This document shows positions 35,608-47,616 of a stretch of 64,000 bases of DNA, piece by piece. Position 1 is the stretch's first letter. Each line of letters opens with the position of its first letter. A program made the translations under genes and the position numbers. The notes below the pieces were generated by a model. The model was not told where the DNA came from, did no database searches, and saw only the letters and a list, made by a program, of their open reading frames with translations. This stretch comes from Circinella minor (lineage: Eukaryota > Mucoromycota > Mucoromycetes > Mucorales > Lichtheimiaceae): contig JAEPRB010000014.1 in NCBI GenBank assembly GCA_016758965.1, positions 186,001-250,000 on the forward strand, written 5' to 3'.

Positions 35608-37226
35608 ATGGGGAAAAGAAAGCATTCAGAAACGACTTCCGAGTCAAAATCATCCAAATCATCACGTAATGTCAAGATCGCCATTGAAACCCCTTCTAAA
35701 AACGTAGATTCACCTTATTTAGGTAATTAATCAATAAAATCGAGAACATGAAAAATATATATATATATATATTATTGAAGCCGATTGAACTTAAGATCTA
35801 AATTGACAACCTTTTTTTTTTCTTATTATTATTACTATTAAGCTGCATTTCCCGGTACACAACCACCTGCTTCTACACCATTTACTTCATATCGATCAAT
35901 AGACGGTAATGAAAAGAAACGTTTAGTTATTGGTGAAACTGAAAAAGTCAAGTTCACAGGAAGTAATTCCGGTGAAGACGCACCAGAAAGTTATTGTCAG
36001 TAAGTGAACATAATATATATTTATATGCGACTGGGTCAATACAAAAAGGTTAAATTAGTAAAAAAAAAAAAAATTCTACAGATATCTTGTAGGTGTTTAT
36101 TCCAAGAGCAAAAATACAGTTACTTTAACACCTGCACCTGTTTTACGTATCCATCGTAATGTTAAATCACTTGCTTTATCTGATGATACCATTCGTAAAA
36201 AGAATACTCAATTCAGTGAAGCCAAAACATCTTTGGGTCTTGCCTTTGGTACTGCCAAGGCTAAAAAACAACTTAAGGATGATGAACGAAATGCTGTTAC
36301 GGGTGAACAATTGGAAAATGCTATTGATGATATGCATCGTGAAATTGGTGAAAGCAGTAATGGTCCAACGAGAGACGAAATTAAACAAGCAATGAAGACT
36401 GACTTACCTATCCCAGCTCATAATCTCGAAGCAGAACAACCTCAAGATGCTTATGATTTATCAAGCATTGTTACTGATGAAGAATTGGTAGTCATGCCTG
36501 TCAAGGAATTAATTCAAGCTAAACCACAAACTACTAAGGATTTGTATCCTTTATTGCCATATGGTCATTCTAAGTTTATCAATGATCGTATTCTTCAAAC
36601 TATTCAAGCATCAGGAAAGACAGATCGTCCTCGTTTACGTGTACTCATGTATATTTCTTATTTGATGGCTTACTTGTGCAGAATTAATCCAAAGGATTTA
36701 AAGAATCGTCGTAAAATGGAAACTATTATGAATAATCCTCCTAATATCATTTTGGATCAATTAGCAGAACGATATACTACTCATGAAGTGTAAGTTATTT
36801 GTAGGAAAAAGGGGGGAAGGAAAAATTTAAATGAGTAAAAAAAAAAAAAAAACTGATGATGAAAGTTGTTATAATTTATATATGAATAGTCGTACACCTT
36901 TTATGAATGACAAGATTTTATGTTACATGCTCGTACTTTGCTTAAGTGTTGCTGATTATCAGTTGAATCCAGACATTTTGGCAAAAGATCTTTCATTAAA
37001 ACCAACAAAGTAAGTTTTTTTTACATATATTTGTAATGATGGTAATGAAGATAAAGATATTAATAATTATCAAATTCCATGTAATTATAATAGAATTGCT
37101 ACAGTGTTACGAAACTTGGGTTGTAAAGTGGATACAGTTAAATCGAAGGCTCATGGAAGTACCACAAAGAAAGCTTCGCTTGTCGTGCCACTCAAATTTC
37201 CTGAAATATCCAGGGGTAGACGATAA
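35608..37226 (+). CDS. RPA49: RNA polymerase I subunit RPA49
   Basis: RPA49 is a Pol I-specific subunit (human POLR1E/PAF53) that forms a TFIIF-like heterodimer with RPA34 in the nucleolus and supports rRNA transcription. Five exons (35608-35722, 35843-35999, 36082-36789, 36890-37009 and 37094-37226) give 410 residues, the family's usual length. The N-terminal dimerisation region includes YLVGVYSKSKNTVTLTPAPV. A middle linker contains LGLAFGTAKAKKQL. The C-terminal tandem winged-helix domain includes RLRVLMYISYLMAYL, RTPFMNDKILCYMLVLCL and ATVLRNLGCKV. It ends in a basic tail. The start codon follows a T-rich leader. A TC dinucleotide repeat begins about 28 bp after the stop. Confidence 0.94.
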
Positions 37227-37248
37227 AAGAAATATATCTTTAAACCAT

Positions 37249-37253
<5 letters not shown>

Positions 37254-37284
<31 letters not shown>
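37254..37284. repeat. (TC)n microsatellite
   Basis: About 15 uninterrupted TC units lie in the presumed 3' untranslated region of RPA49. Confidence 0.85.
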
Positions 37285-37288
<4 letters not shown>

Positions 37289-37574
37289 TGTCTCTTACTT
37301 TACTCTCCTTCTTTTCATATATATTTAAATAATAATACAAAACTTTTTTTCACCCTTCTATTTCACTACAATCCCACACAATCCCACACAAATATACAAA
37401 TAACATCTAAATTGCATTTTTTTTTCCCTTTTATTATTATTAAAATAATAAAAATTTATTCGTTTGATTTTTTTTTTTTTTTTTCGCATTAAATAAAATA
37501 AAAAAAAAAAGGGATCTATTATCCAACGAATGATTTTTCAGAATGTTTCACCAACTGCCAACTCTGGAGAAGAT

Positions 37575-37598
37575 CACACACACACACACACACACACA
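37575..37598. repeat. (CA)n microsatellite
   Basis: About 12 CA units lie in the gene-free region after RPA49. Confidence 0.85.
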
Positions 37599-38824
37599 TA
37601 CATATATACATACAAAGGAATAAGTTTTTTTTTCCGCAATAAAGTAAAAACGGGATGTTTTCCGTTTGTCGGTAAAAAAAAAAAAAAAATTACGAAAACT
37701 TTTGAATATAATATATAACATTGTTGCTTTGACAATAAGGTACATTAAAAAAAAATAACTTTGGGTTTTCCATAAAGTGATTATTTGGTGTTATATTAGT
37801 TACCTTAGGGATAATTCAGAAAAGGAGTAATACGTTACTATGTTACTGGTAACCATAGTTGTCAATTATTTTTCATTATTTATCCACTTTCCAGATATAT
37901 TAAGTATATTAAAGAAAAATGAGTTTAGGTTGCTTTATCAATATACAAATAAGACTTTCTATTTTTTTTTTTTTTTTTGAAAAAAAAAAAAATGTTTAAT
38001 ATAATCGTCGTTCATAAAAATGAGTAAATAAAGGAAAAAGAAGAATACGAGTGAAAGGTTTAAAAATACAATTAGTAACGCAATTAAAATACAACAAGTA
38101 ACGACAAAACAGTTGGTTTCCAATTATTCTTAAAATAAATAAACATTTTCTTCTTAAATGGTTTAAAGAAAATAATAATTATGAATGTTTCTTTTTATTA
38201 TTCACTTGAAGGGAAAAAAAAAAGCTTTGTTCTACAAGGTTAAGTATAATAAGTATACACAGGTTGTTTTTTTCTTTTTTGTTTGAGTTATTGAAGTATG
38301 TTGCGTGTGTTTGGGGGAGAGGGGGGGGGAAAGGAATAATAAGTTCAATAAAGAGAGTATTGGAAGTGACTGTTCGAACACCACCCAAAAAAAAAAAATT
38401 GGGTATATAAACCACCGGGTAAGCGACAATCAAATCCCTTTTTTTTTTTTTTTCTCTTCTTTTTTTTTTATAATTTGTTTGAGAGAGCAAAAAAATAAAT
38501 AACTGCACTGAGTGCGTTAAGTGAAATCTCAATAACTTAAGAGTAAAAAAAAAAAAAAAAAAAAAAAAGCTGCGCTATTTGAAATACTTCTTTTTACGGT
38601 AATCGCGCTCTTTTATTTTTATTTTATTCTTTCCCTTCCCTCTCTTCGTTTTTATTTTTTTTATACTCTCTTTTTTTATTTTTCTATTCTACTCCACATA
38701 TAACACATAATAATATACATAACACCGATACTAATTAATTTTTTTTTATTGGTATCCGAACGCGTTGTATATAAAAAGATTTTAATATTATAATTTTTAT
38801 TATATATACTATAACAAAGATAAA

Positions 38825-41800
38825 ATGGCATTAGATGAGGTGAGTTTTTTTTTTTTTTTATTAAATATCATCAATACGTTGATATATAAAAAAAAAAAGG
38901 GAAGCATACATCAGTTACTTATGTATATAAAAAATAATGCAGGATGCTTGTGCGATTTGTGAGGGTGATCGGTCTACAACCAAGAACCCAATCATGTTTT
39001 GTGATGGTAAAGGTATAAAAATTTCTATTGGGAATTTTAAACCAAGAAAAAAGTGAACCTTATTAAATAAAAAAACTGATAAAAAAAAATCTATTATTTC
39101 TTTGTATCATTTTAGGTTGCAATGTCGCTGTACATAAAGGTATATAGTAATTTAAACTGTTTTTTTTTTAAAAATATATATATAACTAATATAATATAAA
39201 ATAGATTGCTATGGTGTAGATGATATACCCGATGGTGAATGGTATTGTCAACGTTGTGAAGCTAGAAGAAATGGAAAACCTTCTGTAAGTTTAAATTACA
39301 GTATTTCCATGAATGTATCATTATTTAAGTAAAGTTAATAACTAATTTCTTCTTGTTGAATTGTTACTATTTGTTAAATAGCGAATCGTATGTTGTTCAC
39401 AGGCAAAAGGTGCATTCAAGACAACTGTAAAGCCGGGTAATTTCATTCATATTGCATGTGCGAAATGGAATTTAGATATTAATCATGAAGCTGAGCCTTA
39501 TGATGTTGACAGGGTGAAGATGGATGAATATGTAAGTCCAATTTTTTTTTAATATCCTCCTTTCTATTCTTTCAAAACCATTCAATTATTATTATTATTA
39601 TTATTTTCGTTCTTTCAATGATCCATTTATATCACCGTTTTGTCGGAAGAAGAAGAAGAAGAAGGGGTGGGTGTGGTGGGGACATGTTTGTTTATGTATC
39701 GTTGGTTACAATGTTCTACATTATTTACAGAACTGACCTTTTATTATTTATTTTATTTTATATATATATGATTATCTGTATTGGTCGTGTGTTACATACT
39801 TCTTTTCCCACATGTTCTCCTTTGCTCTTTATATCCAATAGAAATGTTTTCAGTGCGAAAAGACAAAAGGCATTTGTATAAAATGTCAACACAAGGATTG
39901 TGAAAAGTAAGTTTTTACTTCTTTAAAAATGAAAAAACGCTTTCTCCTTTTTTTTCATTTTTTTTTTTTAAAAAAAAAAAACAATGCATTTCTAATTATT
40001 ATTATTATTATTATTATTCAATTGATAGGTGGGTTCATTGTACCTGTGCCATTAATGCAGGTTTAATTACTGTTTCTAAAAAAGTACCCGACAATTATTC
40101 CCCTCGTTGTAATGAACATCAAGCTGAAGAACTTATTAACAAAAGATTGATTCGTCGTTATGGTGACACTTCTTTACCAACAAGAAATACACCTAAACGT
40201 AAAAAACGATTATTAAAACGTAACTTGATGGAAAGCTCTTCTGAAGATGATCAGGAACAAAGTGAATCAGAAGAAGACGAAGAAGATCAAGACGAAGATG
40301 AAGAAGAAGAGGATAAAGATCATGAAGAAGAAGAAGAAGACGAAGACGAAGAGGAGGAGGAAGAAGAGGAAGAGGAAGAGGAAAGCGATGATATGGGTAC
40401 AACAACAAGAAAAAAGAAAACTACAACGAAAAAGAAAAATTCCAGTAATAATAGTACGCCTATTAAAAAAAGACGAGCCACAGCTCCACATGGTAGAAAA
40501 GGTGGGCCAATCAGACTGTTTATGAGCGATCAAAGTGAGTCCGACGATGACGATCGAATGGGAAGAAAGAGTAAATCTAAAAGCCCCAAGGTGAACACCA
40601 GCAAGAATAGTAATAATAATAACAATCATGTCAATGGTAATGGTAATAATAATAACAATAATAATAACAGTATGTCCTTAGCATCACCATCATCTACAAC
40701 AGCAATAAAACCACCACGTGGCATGCTTGACTTAATAGAAGCAAAACGAAAAAAGAGTCAAAAACTTTCATTACAACCACCATTACATAATAATAACAAT
40801 AATAACAATAATCATCACAGTTCATCAGCATCTCCTTCTTCTCAAACACCTACACCTACAACTGCAAATGGACCTGCAGCATTATCATTATCAGCAGCAT
40901 CACCAATGTCAACAACAACAGTTGCATCATCATCTTCTCCAGGACAAATAATTGCATCTTCTTTTGGAGTACCACCTCCAGTTACTACACCGACTATTTC
41001 TAATCCAATGCAACCATTATTATCATCTCATCAAAATAAACTTACACCTAATCCATTACCACATAAACAAAAACTACCAAACAAAGCTCATTTGATGCCA
41101 AATCAATCCTCCTCTAACGGTATCAAAAAACAATCTCCTGTATTTCAAGATTTGGACGAAATTCAAAACAATATGTTAGGTCAACGGCGAGCCACCACTT
41201 CTTCTGTTGTTGTTACCAACACTTCTATTTCTACTCCTCCTAACGCACCTACTTTGGCTGTTAATAATCCAAATATACCCTCATCATCTTTTGATACACC
41301 TATGAATGGAGAACGTCGAAATACCATATCTGATCGAAAACCTTCATTATTTCAACAAGGGTAAAGTTTATTTTGTTTATTTATTTTTTTTACAAACACG
41401 CCACTAAAAAATTATTCCGATGTTTCTTTCTCTCCCCCTCCTTCTTACTTTTTTTTTTAATCTAATGTATAATAATAGTCTTGCGCCACAACAACAACAA
41501 CAACAACAACCATCAAATCAACAACAACCTCGTCGTTCCTTGGAAGGTCCAAATGATGTCAATGAATTTCAAAAATCTTTTATTAAATCAAAAATATCAG
41601 AAATTATGGATGAAGTACTTTCTCAAACATCACGTAAGTTACAAGATATAACTATATATATATATAAACAAAAGGTTATTGACTTCTTTTATATATATAT
41701 ATATAGAAAGACCACCTAATAATGAAACAGAAATATTACGTCAAGAAGTAATGCGTTTAAGAGAAGAAAATCGACGACTTCAAACATTTAAACGTTCTGT

Positions 41801-41981
41801 TGCTGAAGTATTTGAAGGATTAAATGTCAAGGTACCGAGTGGATTACCCATTAGTGTAGATCGTATGGAAGATTATATTAATGAATTACGTATGATGTTT
41901 GTAAGAAATGGTTCTATACATGAACAAGATCATGCTCGTATCACTCAATATGTAGAAGATATGATTATTGATCGTTTGTAA
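38825..41981 (+). CDS. PHD / extended-PHD chromatin reader, AF10 (MLLT10)-like
   Basis: This is a likely histone reader. Nine exons (38825-38839, 38943-39012, 39116-39139, 39205-39284, 39382-39531, 39842-39906, 40029-41360, 41479-41633 and 41707-41981) give 721 residues. A PHD finger starts almost at the N-terminus (DACAICEGD, MFCDGKGCNVAVHKDCYGV, GEWYCQRCE). A zinc knuckle and second PHD follow (RIVCCSQAKGAFK, HIACAKW, KCFQCEKTKGICIKCQ, WVHCTCAINAG, CNEHQ). This PHD-knuckle-ePHD order is that of AF10/AF17 and JADE/BRPF readers. No EPL1 region precedes it, which favours AF10. A long acidic, then Asn/Ser/Pro-rich linker follows. It ends in a coiled coil (ILRQEVMRLREENRRLQTF) in the position of the AF10 leucine zipper. 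Exon 3 is only 24 nt. Confidence 0.85.
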
Positions 41982-42296
41982 TAATTTTACTTCACTCTTT
42001 TACCCCACCCCCACTCCCCACTCCCCACAACTTCATCAAACAACCTTTTTTTTTTTTTTTTTTTACATATTATTTCATTCAATTTCAATTGTTCATAAAT
42101 CATTCTTCAACAAAATAAACAAACAAACCATTTTTTTTTTCTCCTTCTCTCTCTCCCTCCCTATATTCTTACCTTCACATTTATTGTTTTATTATTATTA
42201 TAATAATAAGTTTGAAGATTTTTTTTTCTTCTTTTTTTTTTTTTTTTTTACATTTGTATCTTACTGTTTATTATAAAACCAAAAAAAGCAATTTTT

Positions 42297-42318
42297 TTGT
42301 GTGTGTGTGTGTGTGTGT
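42297..42318. repeat. (GT)n microsatellite
   Basis: About 11 GT units on the plus strand lie between two convergent genes. A GA repeat follows at 42353-42374. Confidence 0.85.
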
Positions 42319-42352
42319 TGTAGGTTTGTGTAAAGTGAGTGAATGATAGGAA

Positions 42353-42374
42353 AGAGAGAGAGAGAGAGAGAGAG
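42353..42374. repeat. (GA)n microsatellite
   Basis: About 11 AG units lie shortly after the GT repeat, in the same 3' intergenic spacer. Confidence 0.8.
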
Positions 42375-42434
42375 TATGTACGTGTATGCGTGTGAATCAA
42401 TTAAGCTAAAAAAAAAATGATGGCTTGCCATAAA

Positions 42435-44194
42435 CTAGCTTTTATCAGATGATGTATGAGTAGGTAATAATGGTGGTGGATGTGATGTGGTTGTAACAGT
42501 AGTAGACGATGATAATGATGATGACGTGTTTTCACTTTCTTTTTGTCGTTGCTCAAATACAAGTGATCGAAGTACTCGATTCTGAAAAAGCAAAAAAAAA
42601 AATTATTATTAATTCTATTCAACTGCTTTTTTATGCATATATATATATATATATAAAAGGAGTTATAGATACCTCTACTTGTAAATCATGTAGTTTTCGT
42701 TTAAGGTCTTCGGATTCATTATATTGTGACTGATATTTAGCATTCAATGAAGATTCTAAATTGCGATATTGTTCTGATAATTGATTATAAGCATTTCGTA
42801 AAGATTCAGTTTCATCAATACTACTTCGTCGTAAAGGATCTGGTAAATTGGGTCTTGGATAAGAGGTATATTCTGAATTATTCGTAGATGGTGTTGTGCT
42901 TGTAAATGGTGGAAGGACAATGCGATGTTGTGATGGTGAAGTAGTAGCTGGTGGTGAACATGAAGAAGTTGTTTGAGTATTATTATGTGATTCTGTATGT
43001 TGTTGTGGTGTTGTAGTAACAATAGGTAGAGTTTGCTGGCTATGAAGTTGATGGTGGCGTAAATCAAGTTGTGGAATGGGTGGCCGATTATTACCACTCA
43101 TACTTGTATTTGTTGGTGTGTGGCGTTCTTGTTGTTGTTGTTGTTGTTGTGGTGATGATGGTGATGATTCAGTAGGTTGTTGTTGGATTGGTTCACCTTG
43201 TTGTAATAGTGGTTCTCTTCGTCTGTTTTGTCTATAATGACATGCAGAACCACCTTCTGTTCTTTGATGTCGATTTAATGCATCCAATCTTGAGAATGAA
43301 CGTTGACACATACTACAAACATAAGGTCGTTCACCAGTATGTAATTTTTGATGTCGTTTAAGGTCATGAAGTCGTCGAAATTTAGAATCACATGAATCAC
43401 ACTAATAAAAATATTTATTTTAACATCTCTAGGGCTAATTTACAAATCTTTTTGATAACAACAAATAAAATCTCTCTCTCACAAAGATTTTCTTTCTCCC
43501 CTTAATATTATTATTATTTTGGAAATATGTATATAAAAATAAACATATTTACCTTATAGGGTCTCTCCATTGAATGCGTAGCAAAATGTGATTTAAGATT
43601 ATGCGCTCGGCTAAATGTTTGGTCACATTGTGTACATGTAAATGGTTTGGATTGATGAGAATTATCACGTCGTTTTGTATTTTGTTTGTTCACTGAAAAT
43701 GATGTATATAAACCACCATCATGGGTATGTTTTGATGAACCAACAGTATATGTATTATTGCCTACTCGATATGTATTATCTTGAGATTGTTCTTGTTGTT
43801 GTTCCTCTTGATGTTGCTGTTGTGGTGGTAGTTGGTAGTGTGGCTGCGGTGAGTGTTGCGGAGAAGTATTATGATGAGGCGGAGGCGCTGTTACTATAGA
43901 TATACTTGATTGTTGCTGTTGTGTAGAAGTTACCTGAGGTGCAGCTGGAGAGACAGGAGTAGGTAAATGAGCAGGCCATGCTGCGCCATCAGTTGTATGT
44001 GTAGAAATACTTAATGTGTCATTGCCACTCCTTGACATGGGTAATGTATTTTCATTTTTATTATCATTATTATTTGTTAAAGTAGTTGAATTTGGACAAT
44101 TTAACAATGAAGAAATAGAAGAAGTTGTAGGAGTTGTCGCAGGAGTTGTTGTAATAGGTGGTCTTGGTGACGTTAATGGTGAAGTTGTAGACAT
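42435..44194 (-). CDS. C2H2 zinc-finger transcription factor with C-terminal coiled coil
   Basis: Three exons (44194-43553, 43401-42673 and 42581-42435) give 505 residues. The first about 180 residues are Thr/Pro/Gln-rich and probably regulatory. Three tandem C2H2 fingers follow: FTCTQCDQTFSRAHNLKSH, then CDSCDSKFRRLHDLKRHQKLH with the TGERPY linker, then VCSMCQRSFSRLDALNRHQ, whose last ligand context RTEGGSACHYRQ is typical of a fungal subgroup. A Gln/Ser/Pro-rich region comes next. A heptad-like helix (LRNAYNQLSEQYRNLESSL, SEDLKRKLHDLQVENRVL) could dimerise the protein. A Ser/Thr tail ends it. The target genes cannot be read from sequence. The order of fingers resembles general fungal stress or development regulators, but I assign no name. 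Confidence 0.85.
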
Positions 44195-44210
44195 TTTTTT
44201 TCAGAAAAGG

Positions 44211-44252
<42 letters not shown>

Positions 44253-46700
44253 GAAAGAGAAAGAGAAAAGGACTATTAAAAAAGAAGGAAAAAAAAAAGG
44301 CGTAGCAAAAAAAAAAAAAAATGATTTTTCTTCAGGGTTACTGGAATAACATCCCAACTTGCGCCTCATCTTTTTTAAGTTTAGGCTTTAACCACTTGAT
44401 TCCCTTTAATGTTTGTGGTGCGGTGTGTGTAATTCTTTTACATAAAAAATGTACCATGATTTTTATTTATTGTGGCTGAACAAGGCTTGGCACGAAAATA
44501 GATTCAACTTTTTTTTTTCAAAATTAAAGAAATAAACTCTTTTGTGTTATGGTTTTCTCATTCATTATTTTAATTTTTTTTTTTTTTTAGAAATATTTTT
44601 TTAGTCAAATGGTCTGTTTGGTTATAAAATTCCATTACAAATACATTTTAATAGAATATCACAGAAGCCGGCGCAGGGGTGGGGAGAGCGCCTTTTTTTT
44701 GGGGGGTGGGGGTGGGGAGAGGATGAACTTTCCAAATAAGAATTTGATAAGGCAAACTTTTTTTATATTAAAGATTTCTTTTGAGCCTTGTTTCTCTATC
44801 AAAAATTTTACTTTCTCCTTTTTTTTTTTTTAGAGAAAAAGAAATTAGGAATGGTTAATATAAAAGAACAAGTACAACAGTTATATATTTTTAACAGTAA
44901 GTGATAGTACAACACATGTCTGTGTGTAACATAATCATGGAAAAATGACTTGAACTAATAGGCAGTACTTTTAGAAATAATATTAATACGTAATCCAGAT
45001 CAATCAAAGGTAAAATGATGATATTGTAAATAATATTTTATAACAAGTAAACATGAATTTACATAAAGGACTCTTTAAAGCGATGGAGTTGTGTGTTACT
45101 GAATCTAAGCTATTTATGTATATTTATTGTGCCACAACTGCGGTAATCTTTATTAGATAACTAAATATTAAATTTAACCACACGAGCAACTATTAAGGGA
45201 CCAGGCGATTGATCCATAAAATGAAGTGAAAATAAAAACCGACGATCTTTTTTTTTTCGTCAGTTTTAATGCTAGAGTAACAACTTTTTTAAACTGACCC
45301 TCTTCTTTTTCATTTTCTGTCTCGTTTTCCTTTCATATGAAACAACTTTTATTATTATATACAATATAGTTATTTTAATATATTTCGAAACATGATAAAT
45401 TATTACTTATAACAACAAAAATGATAATATGTATAAATAGATGATGGTACCGACAGTGCATTGACAGTGTAAAGCTATATCTCAAATTTATTGAACCTGT
45501 GTACGTAAATATAAAATATTATTGAAGTACGTCCTAAAAAACAGTAACAATTATTTACTTTAATTAGAATCGTTTTTATTTTATGTTACTAATTGTACAT
45601 TATCAAGATACAATTTAACTTTCCCTAGTTTTACTCTCAAAGACTACAAAGTCTAAATCTGCAAAATGTGACATTAAAACCATCCTTATATTGATGATCC
45701 ATACTGTATAAAGTATAACCTTTTGCGTTTAAGTTCATGCTTCTGTGTAGGTAATACTATTGAAATACTAAACGGACTACTATACAACATAGATATTAAA
45801 GTTTGACGACTGTCATATCTATTCACTAACCTGTATTATTTTTTGTTATTTAGCGTTCATCATTGATTCTAGACAACAACAAAAAAAAATTTTTTTTTAT
45901 CAGAATGAAATTACTACTAACTGCATATTTGATTTCTGTGATTAATATATTATTAACTGTTATGAAAAAAAAAAAAAAACTATTTTCATTGACAACAGTC
46001 TATTATGGTCAATACAAAATACTTCCACGTGTGTTTTTTTTATATGATTTTACTTGGACTATAGTATAGGTAAACAACTTCTTGAATTAGGCTGTGTGTA
46101 GCAAATATATCATGAGAAAAAAAAATATTTATAAAACATAAGGGGGGGTAGATGCATATTTTTTTTTTGATTTATCTGTTGTTTGTTGTCAGTACGTACA
46201 TTTATTTTTCTATTTTTTCTATTAAATATCATTGATTATTTAACGTTTTATTACCAATGATATCATAAGATTATATTATTTAATTTTTATCATTGTTGAA
46301 ATATATTTACGTATGTAGTAAAAAAAAAAGAAAAGAAAGAGAGAAAGGAAAGAAGTAAATACATGATATGAACATGTGGAAAAAAAAAAAAAAAGAAAAG
46401 AAACAAATAGAAACGCAAGTCATTAAAAAGAAACTTGTACGTGAGAATTAACTAAGCGCTTTCGATCTTATTAGAACTGTAACACGCACGCATCAGCATA
46501 ATAATTTCTTTTGCGGACTCAAAAAATTGTGGCGTGAATAAGTGGGTGTGAAGTCTCCAGATCGTTTTCCCAGTTAAACACAGTATCTCTGTTGGTTCCG
46601 GTCTATTTTTTTTTTTTTTTTTTTATCTAATAAATAAATAGCACAGCTGAATTCCAAGGAGATAAAATAGTATTTTTTTTTTCAATCACTTATAAAAACC
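44195..46700. other. 2.5 kb gene-free region
   Basis: This region lies upstream of both the zinc-finger gene (minus) and the small orphan gene (plus). It includes a 32-base A run at 44212-44243 just before the zinc-finger start, G-rich patches near 44670-44720 and four TACGTA hexamers. No coding or RNA gene is supported. Confidence 0.45.
44212..44243. repeat. 32-base A homopolymer
   Basis: This run lies about 18 bp upstream of the zinc-finger gene start codon, so on the coding strand it is a poly-T in the leader or core promoter. Poly-dT tracts commonly exclude nucleosomes in fungal promoters. Confidence 0.75.
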
Positions 46701-47273
46701 ATGAACAACAGTTTTTCCCCTTCTTTTTTTAATTATAATAATAAAGAAGAAGAAGAAGAAGTATCTTTTTCTATAAATAAAATGAATCATCAAAATAGTA
46801 TTTCTTCTACAACAACAAATACAACAGCAACAACACATCATCCTCATCTTTATAGTACTTCTTGCACTTATTGTTCTTATTCTACTTTTCATGACGATCT
46901 AATTCAACCCACAATGTATACAAGTGGTTCTATTGATGATGACTTTCCATTTCAATTTAATTATTTGCTTAGTTTATTCACTGCACCTGATATGGTAAAA
47001 CATCTTACGCAAGCAAGCATTAGTGAAGATATTTACGCATTACCTATTCATTTGCAACGACTTATTAGTGAAGCAAAAGAAGAAGTGGTTCTTGAACGTC
47101 GTACCAAGACCAATGAACAAAACCAACAACAACGATCTTTAGCTTTAATACGATTAGAAAGAGTACGTAATTATGTATGGATGCAATCAGGGGGTGACAT
47201 TGCCAATCTCATGATGACTCTTACTGAACTTATGGGTGATGAAGACGAACTTGAAAATGTTTTAGGCATTTAA
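46701..47273 (+). CDS. Unrecognised 190-residue protein
   Basis: A single-exon frame of 190 residues. The N-terminal half is low-complexity (Asn, Glu, Thr/His runs with a Cys-Tyr cluster, SCTYCSYS). The C-terminal half looks folded and mostly helical (FQFNYLLSLFTAPDMVKHL, YALPIHLQRLISEAKEEVV, NYVWMQSGGDIANLMM) and ends in an acidic segment. The good start context after a T-rich leader and the coherent helical composition argue that it is a real gene. I do not recognise a family, and its neighbours give no clue. Confidence 0.6.
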   Translation: MNNSFSPSFFNYNNKEEEEEVSFSINKMNHQNSISSTTTNTTATTHHPHLYSTSCTYCSYSTFHDDLIQPTMYTSGSIDDDFPFQFNYLLSLFTAPDMVKHLTQASISEDIYALPIHLQRLISEAKEEVVLERRTKTNEQNQQQRSLALIRLERVRNYVWMQSGGDIANLMMTLTELMGDEDELENVLGI

Positions 47274-47616
47274 TATACTTGTTCAATTCTTTCCTATCTC
47301 AACTCACTGAGTTTTTTTTATCTCACAACTTTATTTTTTTTTTCCCAACATATATCATATTCATACCAAAACCTCCCTTTCATTTCATTTATAAACAATT
47401 TAGCATTAATTCTTTCTCTCACTGTCTTTTTTTTTCCTCTTTTCACTTAAAAACTCACACACAAACTCACACATGCACTTGGTGTGCAACATTTATTGTA
47501 TAATACTTTCTAACTTTTTTCTTTTTGCACAAACACATTCACACAATGATTTTTTTATTATTATTTAAAAACAGAGTATTTAATAATAATAAAAAAAGAT
47601 ATCTAAACATTTATTA
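47274..47616. other. Convergent 3' intergenic region
   Basis: This T- and CA-rich spacer lies between the orphan gene and the DUF4112-like gene. It probably holds 3' untranslated sequence. No gene is seen. Confidence 0.4.

Larger units (their letters stand above)
37227..38824. other. 1.6 kb gene-free region rich in simple repeats
   Basis: This lies between the RPA49 stop and the PHD-protein start. It holds a TC repeat, a CA repeat, a duplicated AATCCCACACA near 37370-37390 and several A/T homopolymers longer than 15. A TATATAAAAA box lies at about 38768-38777, 48 bp before the next start codon. No gene is supported. Confidence 0.45.
41982..42434. other. Convergent 3' intergenic region with dinucleotide repeats
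   Basis: This spacer separates the convergent PHD and zinc-finger genes. It contains T homopolymers, a GT repeat and a GA repeat. No gene is seen. Confidence 0.45.

Noticed and set aside
40267..40629. Minus-strand open frame opposite the PHD protein
   Set aside because: It is the antisense shadow of the acidic Glu/Asp repeat region, giving an artificial Phe/Leu-rich peptide.
45863..46069. Short plus-strand open frame in the 2.5 kb gene-free region
   Set aside because: It is made of Lys and Phe runs from A/T homopolymers, with no protein-like pattern.
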